A program made the translations under genes and the position numbers. DNA of 64,000 bases, taken from positions 1 to 64,000 of the forward strand of contig NZ_LLXZ01000191.1 of assembly GCF_001440395.1 (NCBI RefSeq). Reading direction: 5' to 3'. Within the stretch, counting starts at the first letter, position 1. Each line of letters starts with the position of its first letter. This DNA is from Bradyrhizobium jicamae. GTDB lineage: Bacteria; Pseudomonadota; Alphaproteobacteria; Rhizobiales; Xanthobacteraceae. The notes under the pieces are model-generated. The model did no database searches. It saw nothing but the letters and a program-made list of their open reading frames with translations, and had not been told where the DNA came from. Of this stretch, positions 16,791-25,517 are shown piece by piece.

Positions 16791-17069
16791 TCACTCTTTC
16801 CCGTATTCGAAATCCGCCTTCGGCGCGTTGGGCAATTCGCGCTCCAGCGCCTCGCGATAGCGCAGGCAGCCGCGCAGGAATTTCGGCCAGGGTGGGACGG
16901 CCACATCTGGCGTGACGCGCTCGGGCAACAGCCCCCAGAGATCGGGGTGGTGCCAGCACAGGTCGTGACCGGTGCTGTCCCTGTGCGTGCGGATACCTGC
17001 CCTTAGACGCTTCACCTTCGCGACCAGCTGGTCGCGGTTCAGTGCTTCAAGATCGCTGTCGGGGTCCAT
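16791..17069 (-). CDS. small conserved protein downstream of boxB
   Basis: A soluble 92-residue protein, rich in charged residues, beginning MDPDSDLEALNRDQLVAKVKRLRAGIR and continuing with HDLCWHHPDLWGLLPE. The C-W-H-H-P stretch could bind a metal, but I assign no function. GGGGAG lies about 9 bases before the ATG, and the gene is 29 bases after boxB, so it is probably the last gene of the box operon. A longer upstream frame exists but would overlap boxB. Confidence 0.7.
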   Translation of the reverse strand: MDPDSDLEALNRDQLVAKVKRLRAGIRTHRDSTGHDLCWHHPDLWGLLPERVTPDVAVPPWPKFLRGCLRYREALERELPNAPKADFEYGKE

Positions 17070-17098
17070 GTTGACGGCTCCCCGATTTGCGGGGCGGT

Positions 17099-18544
17099 TC
17101 AGGTTTCGATCTTCACGTACTCGAAATCGCCGGGCTTGTTGTCGATGCCGACCTTCGGCGGCGAAATCCAGGAGGCGTACTGGCCGGCTTCGGTCACCGG
17201 CTTCATCAACGAGGCGATAAAGTCGCCATCCTGCGTTGAAGGCAACCATTCACTCTTGCGTTGGTTCCAGGTGGCGTCGTCGATCAGCACGCCGTCGGGC
17301 GTGGCGTTGATGTCCTTGAACTCGCCGATATTGCGGTGGAACGCGACGTTCGGCAGCGTCAGCTTGTACTGATAGCCGGCGGTCGAAATCACCTTGTTCC
17401 AGCGCAGCATGCCCTTGACGCAATCCTGCGTGTAGTCGTCGCGCAGGCGCATGTTGAGCGCGGTCAGCGCCGGCTCGTCGACCCGCTTGATCACGCCGTC
17501 GACCAGCTTCAACACCGGATAGGTGGCGTTCTTGAGCTGATGGTCGTCGTCGATCTGGGTTTCCTTGTAGCGGCCCTTGATGCCGGCGTTGAAGGCGTTC
17601 GCCGCGTTGGTCGAGACTTCCGAACCAAAGAGATCGAGCGACAGCGAATAGTGCAGGTTCAGCTTCTTCTGGATGGTCGGCAGGTCGATCACGCCGAGCG
17701 CGCGGACTTTTGCGATGTCGGTCGGATCGGTGATGCCGGCTTCCTTCATTGCCTCGCAGGTGCGCTGCACGACGCGGCTGATGCCGGTCTCGCCGACGAA
17801 CATGTGATGGGCTTCTTCGGTCAGCATGAAGCGGCAGGTGCGCGACAGCGGATCGAAGCCGGACTGCGCCAGCGAGTGCAGCTGCATCTTGCCGTCGCGG
17901 TCGGTGAAGTAAGTGAACATGAAGAACGACAGCCAGTCCGGCGTCGCCTCATTGAAGGCGCCGAGCATGCGTGGGCTATCCGCATCGCCGGAGCGGCGGC
18001 GCAACAAGTCATCGGCTTCCTCGCGGCCGTCGCGGCCGAAATATTTCTGCAGCAGATAGACCATCGCCCAGAGATGGCGGCCTTCCTCGACATTGACCTG
18101 GAACAGGTTGCGCAGGTCGTAGAGCGACGGCGCGGTCTTGCCGAGATGGCGCTGCTGCTCGACGGAAGCGGGCTCGGTGTCGCCCTGGATCACGATCAGG
18201 CGGCGCAGCGTGGCGCGGTGCTCGCCGGGGACTTCCTGCCAAGCCGGCTTGCCGTAGTTCTCGCCGAACGGAATGACGCGGTTCTCTTCCTGCGGCGCCA
18301 GCAAGATGCCCCAACGATATTCCGGCATCTTGACGTAGTCGAACTTGGCCCAGCCGCGCGGATCGACCGAATAGGCGGTGCGCAGGTAAACCAGCGACTG
18401 CTGAAAGCCTTCCGGCCCCATGTCGCCCCACCAGTCCATGTAACCGGGATGCCAGCCTTCCAGGGCTTTGAGCACCTGGCGGTCTTCGCTGAGATTGACG
18501 TTGTTGGGAATCTTGGTCGAATAGTCGACGTTCATGTAATTCAT
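17099..18544 (-). CDS. boxB: benzoyl-CoA 2,3-epoxidase subunit B
   Basis: Di-iron oxygenase that epoxidises benzoyl-CoA with electrons from BoxA in the aerobic box pathway. The 481-residue sequence is clearly BoxB. Candidate iron ligands match the spacing known from Azoarcus evansii BoxB with an offset of four: E124, E154, H157 (VEEGRH), D215, E244 and H247 (LTEEAHH). It lies after boxC, separated by 129 bases with a long inverted repeat. No boxA gene lies in the window. Confidence 0.97.
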   Translation of the reverse strand: MNYMNVDYSTKIPNNVNLSEDRQVLKALEGWHPGYMDWWGDMGPEGFQQSLVYLRTAYSVDPRGWAKFDYVKMPEYRWGILLAPQEENRVIPFGENYGKPAWQEVPGEHRATLRRLIVIQGDTEPASVEQQRHLGKTAPSLYDLRNLFQVNVEEGRHLWAMVYLLQKYFGRDGREEADDLLRRRSGDADSPRMLGAFNEATPDWLSFFMFTYFTDRDGKMQLHSLAQSGFDPLSRTCRFMLTEEAHHMFVGETGISRVVQRTCEAMKEAGITDPTDIAKVRALGVIDLPTIQKKLNLHYSLSLDLFGSEVSTNAANAFNAGIKGRYKETQIDDDHQLKNATYPVLKLVDGVIKRVDEPALTALNMRLRDDYTQDCVKGMLRWNKVISTAGYQYKLTLPNVAFHRNIGEFKDINATPDGVLIDDATWNQRKSEWLPSTQDGDFIASLMKPVTEAGQYASWISPPKVGIDNKPGDFEYVKIET

Positions 18545-18565
18545 CGCCGTACTCCTTTATGGCTC

Positions 18566-18671
18566 TCGTGTCCCGGGACGCGATGCGAGGCGAAACGATG
18601 CGCCGCAGATCTGGGACCTGTTAAGGTTCTGCGGGCCGCGCCACCTGCGCCGCACGGCGCCCGGGACACGA
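18566..18671. repeat. 12-bp inverted repeat between boxC and boxB
   Basis: tcgtgtcccggg (18566-18577) and cccgggacacga (18660-18671) flank 82 GC-rich bases and occupy nearly the whole boxC-boxB gap. In mRNA it would form a large stem that could set the boxC to boxB ratio. Confidence 0.6.
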
Positions 18672-18673
18672 AA

Positions 18674-20362
18674 TCAAACCCGCGTCATGTCGAATTGCGC
18701 CTTCTGACCGGTGCCGTAGCGGCGCAGCGCGCCGTCTTCGCCGACCGCATTGGGGCGCTGGAAGATCCAGTTCTGCCACGCCGTGAGGCGCGAGAAGATT
18801 TTCGATTCCATGGTCTCGGGACCGACGAAGCGCAAATTCGCTTCCATGCCGGTGAGACCGTCGGGCGAGAATGACGTGCGTTCCTCCAGGAACACGCGCA
18901 CTTCGTCGTCCCAGTCGATGTCGTCAAGCGCGAAGGTGACGAGGCCGAGCTCTTCTGCCTCTTCCGCATCGAGCGCCTTGCCGATGGCTCCTTGCGCGCG
19001 CTCCAGATCGGACGGATCGGCCTGGAAGCGCGATTGCAGGCGCGTCAAGCCGTGGCTCATCGGATAGGGACCGAAATTCATCGAGGTCAACTGGATCGCG
19101 GGAGGCTGGCGATTGTCGCCCTGCCGCGAGCCGATCAGCATGTAGGAGCGGTCGGCGGCGAACACGAGTTCGGCGAGCGTACCGGCAAAGCAGGAGCCGG
19201 GCTCGACCAGCGTCACCAGCGTGCGCGAGGTGACGTCGATGCGCTTCAGCACCCGCTTCCAGTAATGCCTGATCTCGTTGACCAGCCAGTGCGCCTTGTT
19301 GGCGTCAAGGAAGGCGTCGCAGGCGACGATATTGGCGGGATCGCCGTGGCTCTTGAACACCAGCATCGCGATTTCGAGTTCGTTGATGCGCAAATGCAGG
19401 ATCGCGTCATCAAGCTCGCGCGCCACCTGCAGCGGCCAGAACGAAGCGCCCTGCCCGATCAGGCCGTCGATATCGGCGGAAGGAGCCGCTTCCGGTGCCT
19501 TGATCGAGATGGTCGCGATCCGTGCGGGGCGGTCGATGTCGACGCTGACGAAGCCGTAGCGGATGCCGGCCTCGTCGATGGTGCGGTTGAGCGGCGCAAG
19601 CGTGATGCCCTTGCCGGTGCCGTTGCGCTTCGAGGCGGCGGCGAGTTCCTTGGCGCGCTCGGCGACCTTGGCCTCTAACTTGCTGTTCGGCGCGATCTCG
19701 TCGACGAGGCGCCATGCGACGGCGCGCTTGCCCTTGATGCCTTCCTCGATGGTGCAGAAGAAGTCGGCATGGTCGCGGCGCACCTTGCGCTTGTCGACGA
19801 CGCGCGTCAGGCCGCCGGTGCCCGGCAGCACCGCGAGCAGCGGCACTTCCGGAAGCGCCACGGCGGCAGCGCCATCGTCGGCCATGATGATGTGGTCGGT
19901 CGCCAGCGCCAGCTCATAGCCGCCGCCGGCCGCGGTGCCGTTGACGACGGTGATGAAGCGCTGGCCGGAATTCTCCGATGAATCTTCCAGGCCGTTGCGA
20001 GTCTCGTTGGTGAATTTGCAGAAATTGACTTTGTGGGCGTGGGTCGCGCCGGCCAGCATGCGGATGTTGGCACCGGCGCAGAACACGCGGTTCTTGCCGG
20101 AGCGCATCACCACGACCTTCACATCGGGATGCTCGAAGCGCAGCCGCTGCGCGGCGTCGGCCAGCTCGATGTCGACACCGAGATCGTAGGAATTCAGCTT
20201 GAGCTGATAGCCTTCGAACAGCCCGGCATTCTCGTCGACGTCCATGGTGAGCGTCGCGACATCGCCCTCGACCGCCAGCTTCCAGTGGCGATAGCGCGAC
20301 GGTTCGGTTTGAAAATCGATGTATTTCGCGCCGCCTGCGAGGACGCGATCTTCACCGGCCAT
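18674..20362 (-). CDS. boxC: 2,3-epoxybenzoyl-CoA dihydrolase
   Basis: Crotonase-superfamily enzyme that opens the ring of 2,3-epoxybenzoyl-CoA, releasing formate and giving 3,4-dehydroadipyl-CoA semialdehyde. At 562 residues it is about twice the size of a usual crotonase, as BoxC always is. The oxyanion-hole regions RVFCAGANIRML and NGTAAGGGYELALATDHI are clear, followed by PEVPLLAVLPGTGGL. It is first in its transcript, behind a promoter carrying the candidate BoxR element, and upstream of boxB. Confidence 0.96.
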   Translation of the reverse strand: MAGEDRVLAGGAKYIDFQTEPSRYRHWKLAVEGDVATLTMDVDENAGLFEGYQLKLNSYDLGVDIELADAAQRLRFEHPDVKVVVMRSGKNRVFCAGANIRMLAGATHAHKVNFCKFTNETRNGLEDSSENSGQRFITVVNGTAAGGGYELALATDHIIMADDGAAAVALPEVPLLAVLPGTGGLTRVVDKRKVRRDHADFFCTIEEGIKGKRAVAWRLVDEIAPNSKLEAKVAERAKELAAASKRNGTGKGITLAPLNRTIDEAGIRYGFVSVDIDRPARIATISIKAPEAAPSADIDGLIGQGASFWPLQVARELDDAILHLRINELEIAMLVFKSHGDPANIVACDAFLDANKAHWLVNEIRHYWKRVLKRIDVTSRTLVTLVEPGSCFAGTLAELVFAADRSYMLIGSRQGDNRQPPAIQLTSMNFGPYPMSHGLTRLQSRFQADPSDLERAQGAIGKALDAEEAEELGLVTFALDDIDWDDEVRVFLEERTSFSPDGLTGMEANLRFVGPETMESKIFSRLTAWQNWIFQRPNAVGEDGALRRYGTGQKAQFDMTRV

Positions 20363-20407
20363 GAGCCACCCTCTGTCGTTTTCTCAGGATTTGCTTGGTT
20401 CGTTAGA

Positions 20408-20439
20408 TGCACAATAATTCATGTTTTTGATTGAGTCTA
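20408..20439 (-). promoter_or_regulatory. boxC promoter with candidate BoxR element
   Basis: On the minus strand TAGACT (20439-20434) and TATTGT (20416-20411) are 17 bases apart, giving a leader of about 40 bases before boxC. The element GAATTATTGTGCA (20420-20408) covers the -10 box. Near-identical words lie at the liv promoter (GAATTATGGTGCA, GAATTATAATGCC) and between bclA and boxR (GAATTATAATTC). Part of the match is the -10 hexamer itself; the flanking GAAT and GC bases are the informative part. Confidence 0.5.
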
Positions 20440-20468
20440 GCCTAAAACGCCAGAACATGCATTTTGTT

Positions 20469-20987
20469 TCATGTTCGGCCCGTGGCGGCAAAAGTCACCC
20501 AATCGGCCTTGGCGAGCTGTGGTCGTTCCAGTTTGGCCTTGATGAGGGCCGCCAGGGCCGCGGCCGGAAAGCAATCGGCAAAACCGTCGCCGCCGGCATG
20601 GCGCAGGCCCAGCGCCTCGAGTTCGACGAGCGCCTCCCCCAGCATCCGCGCTGCGACATGCGGCTTCTGCATGCGCAGCCGCAGATTCGCGGTTGCGATC
20701 AGGATGCAGGCGCGCAGCAGGATCCGCTCGCGGCCGCCCTGCGGCGCAGCCGCCCACACCGCTTCCAGGATTTCCTGCGCCTCCCAGAAATAGCCGCGAT
20801 CATTGAGCGCGATGCCGTAACGCAGCGCCGGGTGCCGTGCCGGCACGTAGCCGCGAAAGCGCGGCGGCACCAGCGCTGCGATTTGCCTCAGCGTTTCGTA
20901 GTCGGCGTTCGCAGCACCGGGGTCGCCTGGCACATAGGCCCAGCGCGGCAGCGGAAGATTACCTGCGCCTGAGGGTGGGGCGGTCAT
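20469..20987 (-). CDS. DUF309-family protein in the box cluster
   Basis: A 172-residue alpha-helical soluble protein with the DUF309 signature around residues 55-85 (YGIALNDRGYFWEAQEILEAVW), where the usual H after WEA is Q. Biochemical function of DUF309 is unknown. It lies 30 bases after the alpha/beta hydrolase gene and 106 bases before boxC, on the same strand, so it is part of the benzoate cluster by position. Confidence 0.75.
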   Translation of the reverse strand: MTAPPSGAGNLPLPRWAYVPGDPGAANADYETLRQIAALVPPRFRGYVPARHPALRYGIALNDRGYFWEAQEILEAVWAAAPQGGRERILLRACILIATANLRLRMQKPHVAARMLGEALVELEALGLRHAGGDGFADCFPAAALAALIKAKLERPQLAKADWVTFAATGRT

Positions 20988-21017
20988 CGGGGCGCGGCCC
21001 CGGAAGATGCAAAAGCG

Positions 21018-21836
21018 TTACGCGGCCCGCCCCTGCGAACCGTTTTCGACCTGCAACACCGCCTTTGCGAAATCCAAAATCGCATCGAGCGTCGCCTCCG
21101 GTGCTTCGCGATGCGGCTGATGTCCCGCGCCCGGGATCACAGTCACATCGACCGGACAGTAGCATTCTTCCGTAGCGATCTCGACCTGACGCATGGTTCC
21201 GTACTGGTCGTCGACACCTTGCAGGATCGCCACGGGTACGCGGATATAGGCGAGGTATTCCGAAATATCCCAGTTGCGAAAATCCGGATCGAGCCAGGCG
21301 CCATTCCAGCCATAGAAGGCGTTGTCGACGTTCCTGTGCCAGCGCGACAGCTTCCCCTTCAAGTTCGTGGTCTCGTAGGTGTTGCGGATCTCGGCGATCG
21401 AGGCGACCGAAATATCCTCGACGATGAAATGCGGCGCGATCAGCGCCAGCCCCTGCACGCGGTGATCCTGATGCGAGCCGGTATAGATCGTCGCGATCGA
21501 GGCGCCGTCGGAATGGCCGAGCAGAAGGCCGCGCCGAAAACCGATCTTGTCGAGCAGCTTCGGCAGCACGTCGAGCGCCTCGACATGCATATAGTCGAGC
21601 GGACGCGGCAGTTTTGCCGGCGTCGATGCGCCATAGCCCGCGCGCGAATAGGCGAACACGCCGGCGCCGGTGGCGGCTTGCAGCTTGTCCGGGAAATCGC
21701 CCCACAGCCCGGCCGAGCCGAGGCCCTCATGCAGCATCACAATCGTTGGCGCGCTCTCGGGCGAAGGCCCGATCATGCGGTATTCGAGATGGGAAGCGCC
21801 GATCGTGAGGAAGCCCGAGGGGGTAAGGGTTGTCAT
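21018..21836 (-). CDS. alpha/beta hydrolase of the benzoate cluster
   Basis: A 272-residue alpha/beta hydrolase. It has the oxyanion region MLHEGLGSAGLWGDFP, nucleophile elbow GHSDGAS, acid in LQGVDDQYG and histidine in PGAGHQPH. Hydrolases of this kind accompany box genes in other bacteria; a proofreading thioesterase for benzoyl-CoA dead-end products or a lactone hydrolase are both possible. ATG at 21836 was chosen because the longer frame upstream is translated palindromic repeat. It follows the bclA gene after 123 bases that hold that repeat. Confidence 0.82.
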   Translation of the reverse strand: MTTLTPSGFLTIGASHLEYRMIGPSPESAPTIVMLHEGLGSAGLWGDFPDKLQAATGAGVFAYSRAGYGASTPAKLPRPLDYMHVEALDVLPKLLDKIGFRRGLLLGHSDGASIATIYTGSHQDHRVQGLALIAPHFIVEDISVASIAEIRNTYETTNLKGKLSRWHRNVDNAFYGWNGAWLDPDFRNWDISEYLAYIRVPVAILQGVDDQYGTMRQVEIATEECYCPVDVTVIPGAGHQPHREAPEATLDAILDFAKAVLQVENGSQGRAA

Positions 21837-21851
21837 GTCCTGATCTTGCTC

Positions 21852-21957
21852 CGTCATTCCGGACGGATCGCGAAGCGAGTCGATCCGGAATCTCGAGATT
21901 CTCGTGGTGTGCAATTGCACATCGTAGTTCGTGCTTTCGCGCGCCCCGGAATGACGA
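21852..21957. repeat. dispersed palindromic repeat, family E
   Basis: Begins cgtcattccggacggatcgc and ends ccccggaatgacg, so the outer arms are complementary (cgtcattccgg and ccggaatgacg). It fills the gap between the CoA-ligase and hydrolase genes. Confidence 0.7.
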
Positions 21958-21959
21958 CG

Positions 21960-23504
21960 TTAATTATGTTCGCGCAACTTGAACCGCTGAATCTTACCCG
22001 TCGCTGTCTTCGGCAGACTGTCCACCACGTCGATCCATCGCGGATATTTCCACGCACCGATCTTCTGCTTGACGTGCTCCTTCAGCACTTCGTGCAGATC
22101 ATCGGTTTTGGCGCCGGCACGCAATACGACAAAGGCTTTAGGCTTCAACAATCCTTCAGGATCGGATTCGGGCACAACGGCGGCTTCCAGTACCGCCGGA
22201 TGGGTGATCAGCGCGCTCTCGACCTCGAACGGGGATACCCAGATGCCGGAGACCTTGAACATGTCGTCGGAGCGGCCGCAGAAAGTGTAACGGCCGTCGG
22301 CGTCGCGAATGTACTTGTCGCCGGTGCGGGTCCAGTGACCTTCGAAGGTCGAGCGGCTCTTGGCGCGCTGATTCCAGTAGCCCTCGCCGGCCGAGGGCGC
22401 ATCGACCAGGAGTTCGCCGACTTCGCCGTCAGGTACCTCAGTGCCTGCTTCATTGACCAGCCGCACCTTGTAGCCGGGCACGGGACGCCCCGATGAGCCG
22501 TATTTGATATCGCCGGGCGCGTTGGACAGGAAGATGTGCAAGAGTTCGGTCGAGCCGACGCCGTCGAGAATGTCGACGCCGAAACGCGCATTCCAGGCAT
22601 TGCCGACCGACTCCGGCAGCGCTTCGCCGGCCGAGGTGCAGACGCGCAGGCGCGTGCCGGCGCGGACATCCTTCACCGTCTCGTCGTTGAGCATCGCGGC
22701 GAACAGCGTCGGCACGCCATAGAAGATCGTCGGGTTATATTTATTCATCAGCGCGAACATCGCGGCCGGCGTCGGCCGGTCCGTATGCAACACCGTGGAG
22801 GCGCCGACCGACATCGGAAACGTCAGCGCATTGCCGAGGCCATAGGCGAAGAACAGTTTTGCCGCCGAAAGGCAGACGTCGTTCTCGCGAATGCCGAGCA
22901 CCTGGCTGGCATAGGTATCGGCAGTCGCGGCGAGATTGGCGTGCAGGTGCCGCACGCCCTTCGGCATGCCGGTCGAGCCCGACGAATAGAGCCAGAACGC
23001 GGGCTCGTCGGGATGCGTCGCGGCGGTCGCGAACGTATCGCTCTCGCGCGCCAGTTCATCGGACAGTTTCTTGTGGCCGTGGGCGTCCTTGCCCGACACA
23101 ACGATGTGCTCGAGATCGGGCATCCGAGCCACAATGTCGTTGACGACCGGCAGCAGCGCTTCGGAGACGAACAGCACGCGCGCGCGGCAATCCCCGAGAA
23201 TGTAGGCGTACTGCTCCGAGGTCAGCAGCGTGTTCAGCGGCACCGGCACGATTCCGGCGCGGATCGCGCCGAGGAATACGCAGGGGAAGTCTACCGTATC
23301 CAGCATGATCATCGCCACACGCTCTTCGCGGCGGAGGCCGAGCCGGCGCAGCATGTTGGCGACGCGGCGGGTCTGCCGCTGCAGATCGCCATAGGTGAGT
23401 TCGGTGACGGTGTCGGTGAAGGCGAGCTTTGCCCCGCGCCCCTCCTCGACATTGCGGTCGAGCAGCCAGGTCACCGCATTGTACGAACCGGACGTGCCGC
23501 TCAC
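21960..23504 (-). CDS. bclA: benzoate-CoA ligase
   Basis: AMP-forming ligase that makes benzoyl-CoA from benzoate, ATP and CoA, the entry step for BoxB. The 514 residues carry the P-loop YSSGSTGMPKGVRH, the DGVGSTELLHIFLSN motif typical of benzoate-CoA ligases, the hinge TGDKYIRDADGRYTFCGRSDD and the catalytic lysine in PKTATGKIQRFKL. The name follows benzoate-CoA ligases next to box genes; a 2-aminobenzoate or hydroxybenzoate preference cannot be ruled out. It is divergent from boxR across 81 bases. Confidence 0.9.
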   Translation of the reverse strand: MSGTSGSYNAVTWLLDRNVEEGRGAKLAFTDTVTELTYGDLQRQTRRVANMLRRLGLRREERVAMIMLDTVDFPCVFLGAIRAGIVPVPLNTLLTSEQYAYILGDCRARVLFVSEALLPVVNDIVARMPDLEHIVVSGKDAHGHKKLSDELARESDTFATAATHPDEPAFWLYSSGSTGMPKGVRHLHANLAATADTYASQVLGIRENDVCLSAAKLFFAYGLGNALTFPMSVGASTVLHTDRPTPAAMFALMNKYNPTIFYGVPTLFAAMLNDETVKDVRAGTRLRVCTSAGEALPESVGNAWNARFGVDILDGVGSTELLHIFLSNAPGDIKYGSSGRPVPGYKVRLVNEAGTEVPDGEVGELLVDAPSAGEGYWNQRAKSRSTFEGHWTRTGDKYIRDADGRYTFCGRSDDMFKVSGIWVSPFEVESALITHPAVLEAAVVPESDPEGLLKPKAFVVLRAGAKTDDLHEVLKEHVKQKIGAWKYPRWIDVVDSLPKTATGKIQRFKLREHN

Positions 23505-23528
23505 GACGCTTCTCCCCTCAGTTTTTAA

Positions 23529-23540
23529 GAATTATAATTC
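23529..23540. promoter_or_regulatory. perfect palindrome in the bclA-boxR divergent promoter
   Basis: GAATTATAATTC is a perfect 12-bp palindrome that holds a consensus TATAAT on both strands (minus 23536-23531 for bclA, plus 23533-23538 for boxR), giving leaders of about 20 and 40 bases. A repressor bound here would shut off both genes. It shares the GAATTAT core with the boxC and liv promoter elements. Confidence 0.6.
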
Positions 23541-23585
23541 ATACAAAGACACCGGCTGCGCTTGCTGTCAATCCTCATCGGCATT

Positions 23586-24536
23586 ATGTTTCCGAAATCC
23601 GTTCAACCGCAGGTAAAGCCGAACGAGGAAATGACCGAGGCCAGCGACCCCGAATCCGGCTTTCTCGAGCAGCTCGGCCAGCGTGTGCGCACCATGCGCG
23701 CCCTTCGCGGCATGTCGCGCAAAGTGCTCGCCAAGGTTTCCGGAATTTCCGAGCGCTACATCGCGCAGCTCGAAAGCGGCAAGGGCAATGTTTCGATCGT
23801 GCTGCTCAGGCGCGTGTCCAACGCGATGGGCGCGCATCTCGAAGACATGATTCCTTCCGCCGAGCCCGCGCCGGATTGGGCTGTTATTCGCGATCTCCTC
23901 CGCAAGGCGACCCCGGCGCAGATCGCGCAGGCCAAGGATGCGCTGGCCGGCGGCGGCATCGCGGCGCAGCGGCGGATCAGCTTTGCCGGCATCGCCCTGA
24001 TCGGGCTGCGAGGCGCCGGCAAATCCACCCTCGGCAGGATGCTGGCGAAGAAGATCGGCTGGAAATTCGTCGAGCTCAACAAGGAGGTCGAGGCGCAGAA
24101 CGGCTTGTCCGTCGCCGAGATCATCGCGCTCTACGGCCAGGAAGGCTTTCGCCGCATGGAGCAGGCGGCGCTGTCGCAATTGCTCGCGCGAAAAGAGCTG
24201 ATGGTGCTGGCGACCGGCGGCGGCATCGTCTCCGAGCCCTTGACCTTCGACCTGATCCTGTCGTCGTTCTACACCATCTGGCTCAAGGCCGAGCCGGAAG
24301 AGCACATGGCCCGCGTCCGCGGCCAGGGCGATCTACGCCCGATGGCGGATGATCGCTCCGCCATGGCGGAATTGCGCAACATCCTGATCAGCCGCGAGCC
24401 GCTCTATGCGCGCGCTTCGGCGGTGGTCGATACCGCAGGCCTTTCCGTCGATGCGGCGGCGACGCGGCTCAGCGATGCGGTGGCGCCGGTGCTGCACGAC
24501 AAGCACGCGTTCGGGCTGCGCAGCGCGGTCTCCTGA
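23586..24536 (+). CDS. boxR: BoxR-type regulator: XRE domain fused to shikimate-kinase-like domain
   Basis: Benzoyl-CoA-responsive transcriptional repressor of box genes. The 316-residue protein has an N-terminal helix-turn-helix (LGQRVRTMRALRGMSRKVLAKVSGISERYIAQLESGKGNVS), a linker, and a C-terminal shikimate-kinase-like domain with P-loop GLRGAGKST and ATGGGIV. In BzdR and BoxR this domain binds benzoyl-CoA rather than acting as a kinase. The start is uncertain: ATG 23586 is used, ATG 23631 and TTG 23562 are alternatives and none has a well-spaced ribosome site. Divergent from bclA. Confidence 0.92.
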   Translation: MFPKSVQPQVKPNEEMTEASDPESGFLEQLGQRVRTMRALRGMSRKVLAKVSGISERYIAQLESGKGNVSIVLLRRVSNAMGAHLEDMIPSAEPAPDWAVIRDLLRKATPAQIAQAKDALAGGGIAAQRRISFAGIALIGLRGAGKSTLGRMLAKKIGWKFVELNKEVEAQNGLSVAEIIALYGQEGFRRMEQAALSQLLARKELMVLATGGGIVSEPLTFDLILSSFYTIWLKAEPEEHMARVRGQGDLRPMADDRSAMAELRNILISREPLYARASAVVDTAGLSVDAAATRLSDAVAPVLHDKHAFGLRSAVS

Positions 24537-24713
24537 TCTTTATCTCGCGAAAGTGCAAGCCGCAGCGGCCTGATTTCCGGGCGCGCGGCGGCTCGACGGT
24601 TGCAATCCGAACCGGGCGCCACCATTAACCAGCATACAAGTTCCATGCGAGTAATGGCTACAACACACCCTGAAGGAGTGTTACTAAAGCGTTAATCGCA
24701 TGGAGGACAAATC

Positions 24714-25073
24714 GTGCTGGAGCGCCGCCAACACCCGAGAGGCCGCGTCTATTACGGCGGAATGATCGCGTTCAACGCGCGTAATTCGACGCTCGACTGC
24801 ATCGTGCGCAATTTCAGCCAGGGCGGCGCCAAGATCGAGTTCGAGAACTCGGCCATCCTGCCCGACCGGATCGATTTCGAAGTCGTGCGCCGAGGGCTTT
24901 CCTGTGTGGCCCGCCCCGTCTGGCGCGATCACAACACGGCCGGCCTGATGTTCTGCGGCGAGCACGACATGAGCAGCATCGTTCCCTTGGAATGGGCACG
25001 CAAGCTCCGCGCCAGCGAGCGATCCAACCGGCGGCTGAAGTCGCGGCTCAAACAGCTTCTGAACGAGTTCTAG
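24714..25073 (+). CDS. PilZ-domain protein
   Basis: A 119-residue protein with the c-di-GMP-binding PilZ signature: RRQHPRGRV (RxxxR) at residues 4-12 and the NFSQGGAKIEF motif (D/NxSxxG) around 33-43. It consists of little more than one PilZ domain plus a basic C-terminal tail. The start is GTG at 24714, supported by GGAGGA 7 bases upstream; an ATG at 24700 is out of frame. It probably forms an operon with the next small membrane gene. Confidence 0.85.
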   Translation: MLERRQHPRGRVYYGGMIAFNARNSTLDCIVRNFSQGGAKIEFENSAILPDRIDFEVVRRGLSCVARPVWRDHNTAGLMFCGEHDMSSIVPLEWARKLRASERSNRRLKSRLKQLLNEF

Positions 25074-25078
25074 GGTCG

Positions 25079-25303
25079 ATGAGCAGCGTTGAAGGCGAAG
25101 ACGCCCTCCTCGCTTCGGCCAAGCCGCCGAAAGTCCGGCGGCGCCGGCTGCGCGCGATATTGCTGGCGTTGGTGACGCAGTACGCGATCATCGCGACGGT
25201 TGTCGGCCTGTCGCTCGCGGCGATGCTGCGCTACCTGGTGACACCGCAAATCGTCGCCAAGTTTGAAGCGATCGAAGCCGCGCTCAAGCGCTTGCCGCCT
25301 TAG
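25079..25303 (+). CDS. small single-span membrane protein
   Basis: A 74-residue protein with a basic stretch (PPKVRRRRLR) followed by one membrane span (about residues 28-52) and a short tail. It starts 5 bases after the PilZ gene, so the two are likely co-expressed; it may anchor or partner the PilZ protein. No family recognised. Confidence 0.6.
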   Translation: MSSVEGEDALLASAKPPKVRRRRLRAILLALVTQYAIIATVVGLSLAAMLRYLVTPQIVAKFEAIEAALKRLPP

Positions 25304-25328
25304 GGCTCAGCCGTGATACTGAGTGCGC

Positions 25329-25367
25329 ATGAAACTGCTTTTCCTCCATGGCGCGCCGGCGGGCTGA
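25329..25367 (+). pseudogene. possible gene remnant
   Basis: An ATG followed by KLLFLHGAPAG and a stop. The words KLLFLHGAPA resemble the start of small P-loop kinase-like proteins (usually continuing VGKLT), so this may be the stump of a deleted gene. It lies just before a palindromic repeat. The evidence is only 12 codons. Confidence 0.25.
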
Positions 25368-25429
25368 ACGTTAGAGCGCAGGTCGAACAGCATGTTCGCC
25401 TGGTCGCGCCATCCCAAGGCGCCAACCCC

Positions 25430-25512
25430 GTCATTGCGAGGAGCAACGCGACGAAGCAATCCATGCCACAGCAAGCGGTGAAATGGATTGCTTCGCTTCG
25501 CTCGCAATGACG
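25430..25512. repeat. dispersed palindromic repeat, family B, copy 1
   Basis: Begins cgtcattgcgaggagcaacg and ends gcttcgctcgcaatgacg, with gaagcaatccat and atggattgcttc inside: a complete inverted repeat of 83 bases. A second copy is at 28269-28346. Confidence 0.85.
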
Positions 25513-25517
25513 ACGCC

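Noticed and set aside
21837..21920. Longer N terminus for the benzoate-cluster hydrolase
   Set aside because: The extra residues come from the family E repeat (RDPSGMTE-type words).
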